Positions 40,524 through 45,327 of a stretch of DNA of 45,327 nt are shown here, piece after piece. Both the position numbers and the translations under genes were made by a program. Source of the stretch: Firmicutes bacterium HGW-Firmicutes-3. Its GTDB lineage: Bacteria; Bacillota; Clostridia; Lachnospirales; Vallitaleaceae. The notes below the pieces were generated by a model. The model saw only the letters and a program-made list of their open reading frames with translations, did no database searches and was not told where the DNA came from. How positions within the stretch are numbered: the first letter of the stretch is position 1; every line of letters begins with the position of its first letter. The stretch is from positions 1-45,327 of the forward strand of contig PGZS01000015.1 of NCBI GenBank assembly GCA_002841435.1, in the 5' to 3' direction.

Positions 40524-42479
40524 ATGCAAGACATATTTTTGTCAAAAGAGAAAAAGAAATATTATGAGTTATTAAGTCGCCAATTTCCAACAATTCAAGA
40601 TGTAAGTCGCGAGATTATTAATCTTGAGGCGATTACAAATTTACCAAAAGGCACCGAACATTTTTTGTCAGATGTTCATGGTGAACATGAGGCATTTGTG
40701 CATATTCTGAAAAATGGATCAGGTGTGGTGCGACGTAAAGTTGAAGAGATTTTTGGTGCTACCTTAACGGAAGAAGAGAAAAGTGAGTTTGCCAGTCTTA
40801 TATATTATCCCAAAGAAACATTATTTCATATGAAGCAAAAGAATAACAAGGTAGAAGAAGTATGGTACCATAAAACTTTGAAGCAGTTGGTCAGTGTATG
40901 CCGAGAAGCATCTTCTAAATACACCAGGTCAAAAGTTAGAAAAGCGCTTCCCAAAGGTTTCGAATACATACTGGAAGAACTTTTACATGAACAGGAGTAT
41001 GTAGAAAACAAGCAGGCTTATTATGACAGTATACTTAGCACCATCATTGAAGTTGGTCAAGTGGAGCCTTTTATTATTGCAATTTGCGAGTTGATTCAAA
41101 GGTTTGCTATCGACCATCTCCATATAATTGGGGATATCTATGACCGAGGGCCCGGTGCTCATATAATTTTGGATACTTTGATGAAGTACCATTCAATTGA
41201 TATGCAATGGGGGAATCATGATATTGTATGGATGGGTGCCTATGCCGGTTCCCTACCTTGTATTGCCAATGTTCTAAGGGTTAGCATGCGCTATGGTAAC
41301 CATGAGTTGTTAGAAGAAAACTATGGTATTAATTTACTTCCACTGGCCAAATTCGCCATGCAGACTTATAAATACGTGGAACCGTCATTTATGCCGAAAG
41401 TGATTAGTGAATTGAATCAAAAGGATGCGCTGTTAATCGGGCAGATGCATAAAGCCATATCGATAATCATGTTTAAGTTGGAAGGTCATTTTATAATGCG
41501 GCATCCTGAGTACAATATTCAGAATCGATTGTTGCTGAACTTTATTGATTATGATAATGACACCATCAATCTTGAGGGAGAAACCTACAAACTGGATTGG
41601 TTCGGTTCATCAACCATAGATCCCAAGTACCCATATGAGTTGTCCAGTGAAGAAATGGAAATCATCCTCAAGTTAAAAACATCCTTTATGACCAATGAAA
41701 AACTAAAATCACATATTGATTTTATGATGGCAAAAGGCAGCATCTATTTGAACTATAATAATAATTTACTTTTTCATGGTTGTATTCCTTCGGATGAAGA
41801 CGGCAAGTTTTCCAGGGTAACCTTAGATGGTGGCACATATTCAGGAAAAGCTTTACTAGATCATTACGAAGAAATGCTAAGAAGCAGTTATGCCAGAAGA
41901 TTTGAAGCAGTGGATGATTATGATATCGATATTTTTTACTACTTGTGGATGGGACAGTATTCTTCCTTATTTGGCAAAAGCGTGATGAAAACCTTTGAAA
42001 GGTATTTCATAAAAGATGAAATCACCCATAAAGAATATAAGAATCCCTATTATAAGCACTATTTCAGTCCGGATTATTGTGATAAAGTTTTTGATGAATT
42101 CAGGATGAATAAAAAAATATCCAGAATAGTGAATGGCCATGTTCCGGTTCGAGTTGGAAAAGGGGAGTCTCCGGTTAAAGCGGAAGGTAAATTGATTGTT
42201 ATTGATGGTGGTCTATCAAAAGCTTATCAACCTGTTACCAATATAGCAGGATACACTTTAATATACAATTCACACGGTCTCTTACTGGCAACTCATGAGC
42301 CCTTTGATTCAGCAAAGGAAGCCATTGATCACAATGTAGACTTGATATCCGAGATTAGTATTATATATAAGGCTGATCATAGAGTGCTGGTTGGTGAAAC
42401 GGATATAGGAAAGAAACTCAAAGAAGATATCAACAACCTTAAGATTTTGCTTAGAATGTATCAAAAAGGTATACTGTAA
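40524..42479 (+). CDS. fbp: Fructose-1,6-bisphosphatase, class III
   Basis: The gluconeogenic phosphatase of Bacillota, 651 residues long as in Bacillus Fbp. It hydrolyses fructose 1,6-bisphosphate. The metal-dependent phosphoesterase motifs are visible: FLSDVHGEHEAF (about 47-58), IIGDIYDRGPGAHI and MQWGNHDIVWMGA, then the long lid and the C-terminal RIVNGHVPVRVGKGESPV. AGGAGGG stands seven bases before the ATG. It follows aguB by 64 bases with copy E of the recurrent motif in the gap, which raises the possibility of carbon-linked control. Confidence 0.95.
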   Translation: MQDIFLSKEKKKYYELLSRQFPTIQDVSREIINLEAITNLPKGTEHFLSDVHGEHEAFVHILKNGSGVVRRKVEEIFGATLTEEEKSEFASLIYYPKETLFHMKQKNNKVEEVWYHKTLKQLVSVCREASSKYTRSKVRKALPKGFEYILEELLHEQEYVENKQAYYDSILSTIIEVGQVEPFIIAICELIQRFAIDHLHIIGDIYDRGPGAHIILDTLMKYHSIDMQWGNHDIVWMGAYAGSLPCIANVLRVSMRYGNHELLEENYGINLLPLAKFAMQTYKYVEPSFMPKVISELNQKDALLIGQMHKAISIIMFKLEGHFIMRHPEYNIQNRLLLNFIDYDNDTINLEGETYKLDWFGSSTIDPKYPYELSSEEMEIILKLKTSFMTNEKLKSHIDFMMAKGSIYLNYNNNLLFHGCIPSDEDGKFSRVTLDGGTYSGKALLDHYEEMLRSSYARRFEAVDDYDIDIFYYLWMGQYSSLFGKSVMKTFERYFIKDEITHKEYKNPYYKHYFSPDYCDKVFDEFRMNKKISRIVNGHVPVRVGKGESPVKAEGKLIVIDGGLSKAYQPVTNIAGYTLIYNSHGLLLATHEPFDSAKEAIDHNVDLISEISIIYKADHRVLVGETDIGKKLKEDINNLKILLRMYQKGIL

Positions 42480-42486
42480 AGATTAT

Positions 42487-42534
42487 AAGTGACCTATCTT
42501 TGAAAATGACAAATAATTCATAGACAGGTCACTT
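42487..42534 (+). terminator. Possible weak terminator after fbp
   Basis: AAGTGACCTATCT pairs with AGACAGGTCACTT (12 of 13 positions) around a 22-nt loop. The tail AATTCTTG is a poor T run, and the hairpin abuts the pheS promoter. Confidence 0.4.
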
Positions 42535-42539
42535 AATTC

Positions 42540-42567
42540 TTGACAGATAGGTCAAATATGTTACAAT
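42540..42567 (+). promoter_or_regulatory. Promoter of the pheST operon
   Basis: TTGACA, a 16-base spacer and TACAAT, just upstream of the T-box leader. Confidence 0.8.
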
Positions 42568-42573
42568 ATAGTC

Positions 42574-42831
42574 AATTGTAAAAGCGATGACGGTGTTTAG
42601 AACCATGACCTGGTTCGTAGTAGATAATCGGTTTCCTTTAGAGAGTAGGTGCCTTAGGCTGTAAGCACTTATAGGTTCGGTCGATGATTGAATTTCCCAC
42701 TTGAGCTGCATGACTGAAGTTAGTAAGCCATGCCGTTAACGCACGTTAAGCGTCCAAAGTGCCTGCATCAGCAGGAATTAGGGTGGTACCGCCGATGGAA
42801 TCGGTCCCTTGTTAGGGATGGATTTTTTTTA
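42574..42831 (+). ncRNA. T-box leader specific for phenylalanine
   Basis: The T-box sequence AGGGTGGTACCGCC (42780-42793) is exact, with the bulge TGGT whose last base pairs with the A discriminator of tRNA-Phe. Stem I is present with AGTAGA and GAGAGT motifs. The specifier region reads GAATTTCCC (42690-42698); both TTT and TTC are Phe codons, and TTC at 42694-42696 is likelier. A terminator (TCCCT/AGGGA extended by flanking pairs, then eight T at 42823-42830) completes it. Uncharged tRNA-Phe should stabilise the antiterminator and switch pheST on. Confidence 0.96.
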
Positions 42832-42870
42832 TTGTGTAAAATCAAGAACTGAAAAACGAAAGGAGTCCTA

Positions 42871-43890
42871 ATGAAAGAACAGTTGGAAGCAATTAAAATC
42901 AAAGTCGTAAAAAGTTTAAACAACATAGCTGACCTTAAGGCACTGGAAGAAGTTCGCGTCAACATACTAGGGAAAAAAGGAGAATTAACATCCATACTAA
43001 AAGGTATGAAAGATGTTGCACCAGAAGATCGTCCTACAATTGGCGCTCTAGTTAATGAGGTAAGAGCTGATATTGAAGCAGCCATAGAGGCAACAAAGAA
43101 TAATCTAGCTTCAAAAGTAAGAGAACAACAGCTTAAAGAAGAGGTCATAGATGTTACCATGCCTTCGAATAAAAAGGTGCTTGGACATCGTCATCCGATG
43201 CATATTGTCCTTGAAGACTTGAAAAATATCTTTATAGGTATGGGCTATCAGATTGCAAAAGGTCCGGAAATCGAGGAAGATTATTATAATTTTAAGGCAC
43301 TAAATATTCCGGAAGATCATCCTGCAAGAGATGAACAGGATACTTTCTATATTGATAAGAACTTTGTTCTTAGAACGTCGACATCACCAACACAGGTTCA
43401 TGTTATGGAACATCAAAAACCACCTATTCGTGTTATCGCTCCTGGTAGAGTGTACCGCTCAGATGAAGTCGATGCAACCCATTCGCCTATGTTTCATCAG
43501 GTAGAAGGCTTGGTTATTGATGAACATATTACCATGGCAGACTTAAAAGGTGCTTTAGCAGAATTCGTCAAAGAACTGTATGGAGAAGATGCTAAAGTGC
43601 GTTTTAGACCTCATTACTTTCCTTTTACAGAACCTAGTGCTGAGGTAGACGTCTCCTGTTTCAAATGTGGTGGAACAGGTTGTAACATATGTAAAGGATC
43701 CGGATGGATAGAGATTCTCGGTTGTGGTATGGTTCATCCCAAAGTCCTTGAGATGTCCGGCATAGATCCTACTAAGTACAGCGGGTTTGCCTTTGGTATG
43801 GGTCTTGAACGTATTACGATGTTAAGGTATGGCATTGAGGATCTGAGACTTTTTTATGAAAATGACATTCGATTTTTAAAGCAGTTTTAA
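42871..43890 (+). CDS. pheS: Phenylalanyl-tRNA synthetase alpha subunit
   Basis: The catalytic alpha subunit (339 residues) of the class II alpha2-beta2 enzyme that charges tRNA-Phe. After an N-terminal coiled coil (about 1-90) that binds tRNA come motif 2 (APGRVYRSDEVDATHSPMFHQVEG) and motif 3 (SGFAFGMGLERITMLRYG). A Cys-rich insert, SCFKCGGTGCNICKGSGW, is commonly seen in Bacillota. AAAGGAG lies seven bases before the ATG. It is controlled by the T-box leader and followed by pheT after 28 bases. Confidence 0.97.
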   Translation: MKEQLEAIKIKVVKSLNNIADLKALEEVRVNILGKKGELTSILKGMKDVAPEDRPTIGALVNEVRADIEAAIEATKNNLASKVREQQLKEEVIDVTMPSNKKVLGHRHPMHIVLEDLKNIFIGMGYQIAKGPEIEEDYYNFKALNIPEDHPARDEQDTFYIDKNFVLRTSTSPTQVHVMEHQKPPIRVIAPGRVYRSDEVDATHSPMFHQVEGLVIDEHITMADLKGALAEFVKELYGEDAKVRFRPHYFPFTEPSAEVDVSCFKCGGTGCNICKGSGWIEILGCGMVHPKVLEMSGIDPTKYSGFAFGMGLERITMLRYGIEDLRLFYENDIRFLKQF

Positions 43891-43918
43891 TGAGATGGAC
43901 AGAAAGGAGTAGCAGATT

Positions 43919-45327
43919 ATGAATGTATCAATGAATTGGTTAAAAGAATATGTAAAAATAGATTGTGATGTACAGACATTTGCGGATAAGATGACCATGT
44001 CCGGCTCGAATGTGGATTCTGTAGAAAAAAAGGGCGAGATCATTACAGAGGTGGTCGTCGGTAAAGTTCTTGAAATCGTTAAACATCCGGATGCAGATAA
44101 ATTAGTTGTAACACAAGTGGATGTGGGAGAAAAAACCATTCAGATTGTGACTGGCGCTGATAATATGAAGGTTGGAGATTTGGTACCGGTTGCCCTTCCA
44201 GGCGCAGACCTTGCAGAAGGTTTGAAAATCAAGGAAGGTAAGCTTAGAGGTATAGCATCTAACGGTATGATGTGCTCAGTGGAAGAGTTGGGACTGGACC
44301 CGGAACATTTTCCAGATGCACCTGAACACGGCATTTATGTCATCAAAGGCGACTATCCATTAGGTAGTGATGTTAAACCAATATTTGGACTGGATGATGC
44401 CATTGTTGAGTTTGAGATAACTTCCAACCGTCCGGACTGTTTTAGTTTGCTTGGTATAGCAAGAGAAGCGGCAGCAACCCTTGATACAGATTTTCACTAT
44501 CCGAAAATTCAGTATAACGAAGTGGCAGGTGACATCAACCAGCATGCTTCTGTAGAAGTTATGGCTACTGACTTATGTCCTAGGTTTGTTGCAAAAGTTT
44601 TAGTGGATGTAGATATAAAGCCTTCTCCTAAATGGATGCAAGACAGGTTGAGATCTGTTGGTATACGTCCGATTAATAACCTAGTGGATATAACCAACTT
44701 TGTCATGGTTGAAATGGGTCAGCCCATGCATGCCTATGATCTTGAAGAGCTTACCCATGGGAAAATTATTGTTAGGCGTGCAAAAGATCAAGAAAAAATG
44801 ATGACACTTGACGGTGAAGAAAGAGAACTGGATGAGACCATGTTGGTCATAGCGGGTGAAGAAGAAGTTATTGGAGTAGCCGGTGTGATGGGTGGAGAAG
44901 GTTCTAAGGTCAAAGATCATACAGGCATGATACTACTTGAAGCGGCTAACTTTGACCCGGCAAGTATTCGAAAGACCTCGAAAAAAATAGGTCTTAGAAC
45001 AGATGCATCCACAAAATTCGAAAAACATCTTGACCCCAATACGGCTCTTATTGCCATAGAACGTGCCTGTCAACTAGCAGAAATGATAGGTGCCGGTCGA
45101 GTTATGGCAGGTATGATAGATGTGAATAACAGCAATAGAAAGCCTAACAAAGTGACTTATAACGTTGGAAATATTAATAGACTACTTGGAACGGATATTT
45201 CTGAAGAAGAAATGGTAAGCTATTTTATACGTCTTGAGTTTGTGGTTGACGAAGATCAAAAAGAAATCTTGGCACCTACATTTAGAGCTGATATTGAATG
45301 TGAAGCAGACCTAGCTGAGGAAGTGGC
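43919..45327 (+). CDS. pheT: Phenylalanyl-tRNA synthetase beta subunit, cut by the window end
   Basis: The first 469 codons of the beta subunit, which is usually about 800 residues; the frame stays open to the last base of the window. MNVSMNWLKEYVKID is the standard N-terminus. An EMAP-II-like tRNA-binding domain (about 40-150) contains KHPDADKLVVTQVD. The B3/B4 editing domain (about 210-400) contains RPINNLVDITNFVMVEMGQPMHAYD. The B5 domain begins after about 400. AAAGGAG stands before ATG 43919. It is cotranscribed with pheS under the Phe T-box. Confidence 0.96.
   Translation, partial: MNVSMNWLKEYVKIDCDVQTFADKMTMSGSNVDSVEKKGEIITEVVVGKVLEIVKHPDADKLVVTQVDVGEKTIQIVTGADNMKVGDLVPVALPGADLAEGLKIKEGKLRGIASNGMMCSVEELGLDPEHFPDAPEHGIYVIKGDYPLGSDVKPIFGLDDAIVEFEITSNRPDCFSLLGIAREAAATLDTDFHYPKIQYNEVAGDINQHASVEVMATDLCPRFVAKVLVDVDIKPSPKWMQDRLRSVGIRPINNLVDITNFVMVEMGQPMHAYDLEELTHGKIIVRRAKDQEKMMTLDGEERELDETMLVIAGEEEVIGVAGVMGGEGSKVKDHTGMILLEAANFDPASIRKTSKKIGLRTDASTKFEKHLDPNTALIAIERACQLAEMIGAGRVMAGMIDVNNSNRKPNKVTYNVGNINRLLGTDISEEEMVSYFIRLEFVVDEDQKEILAPTFRADIECEADLAEEV

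Noticed and set aside
1-45327. CRISPR arrays, insertion sequences, prophage or toxin-antitoxin modules
   Set aside because: No regularly spaced repeats, transposase motifs, terminal inverted repeats or phage proteins were found on reading both strands.

Overview
The window looks like an ordinary chromosomal segment of a low-GC, spore-former-type Bacillota, most likely a member of the Clostridia. The evidence is AT-rich DNA, strong AGGAGG-type ribosome binding sites, sigma-A promoters, a T-box leader on pheST, a TPP riboswitch, a class III fructose-bisphosphatase and an L25/Ctc protein. No insertion sequence, integrase, phage gene or CRISPR array was seen. A tRNA gene opens the window, but no integrase or attachment-site duplication lies beside it.

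Layout. 1-8 kb: tRNA-Met, an orphan LytTR response regulator, a GT4 glycosyltransferase, a FUSC-type membrane protein, ispF, a DUF2156 / Eis-like acetyltransferase pair, and a convergent M23-peptidase lipoprotein. 8-11.3 kb: gltX, a nitroreductase, ung and a small membrane protein. 11.4-15.7 kb: a TPP-riboswitch operon, thiW-thiD-thiME(fusion)-thiC. It makes the pyrimidine half of thiamine de novo, salvages the thiazole half and joins them; no thiazole-synthesis genes are present. 15.8-21.2 kb: ilvE, dinB, a TetR regulator with its operators next to a GH13 glucosidase, and small membrane proteins.

21.4-31.0 kb is the most unusual part. It is a complete phosphotransferase locus: a cytoplasmic propeller-like protein of unknown function, ascorbate-family IIC, IIA, an UlaG-like lactonase, IIB, UlaE-like and UlaF/AraD-like epimerases, a SorC-type regulator, and its own Enzyme I and HPr. 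The UlaD decarboxylase that would link UlaG to UlaE is missing. A 19-nt motif (AGTTTTGACACMTTAACYA) recurs five times in the gaps of this locus and once more upstream of fbp, and no known regulator explains it. I regard this locus, its unknown substrate and its motif as the best candidate for an undescribed system.

31-45 kb: a ClC-family protein lacking both proton-pathway glutamates, a rhodanese lipoprotein, L25/Ctc, a three-gene exporter (ATPase, CARDB-like surface protein, MacB/FtsX permease) behind an operator-like palindrome, the agmatine-to-putrescine pair aguA-aguB, class III fbp, and pheS-pheT behind a Phe T-box. pheT runs off the end of the window. Start codons were re-chosen from ribosome binding sites in many genes; each case is explained in its entry.
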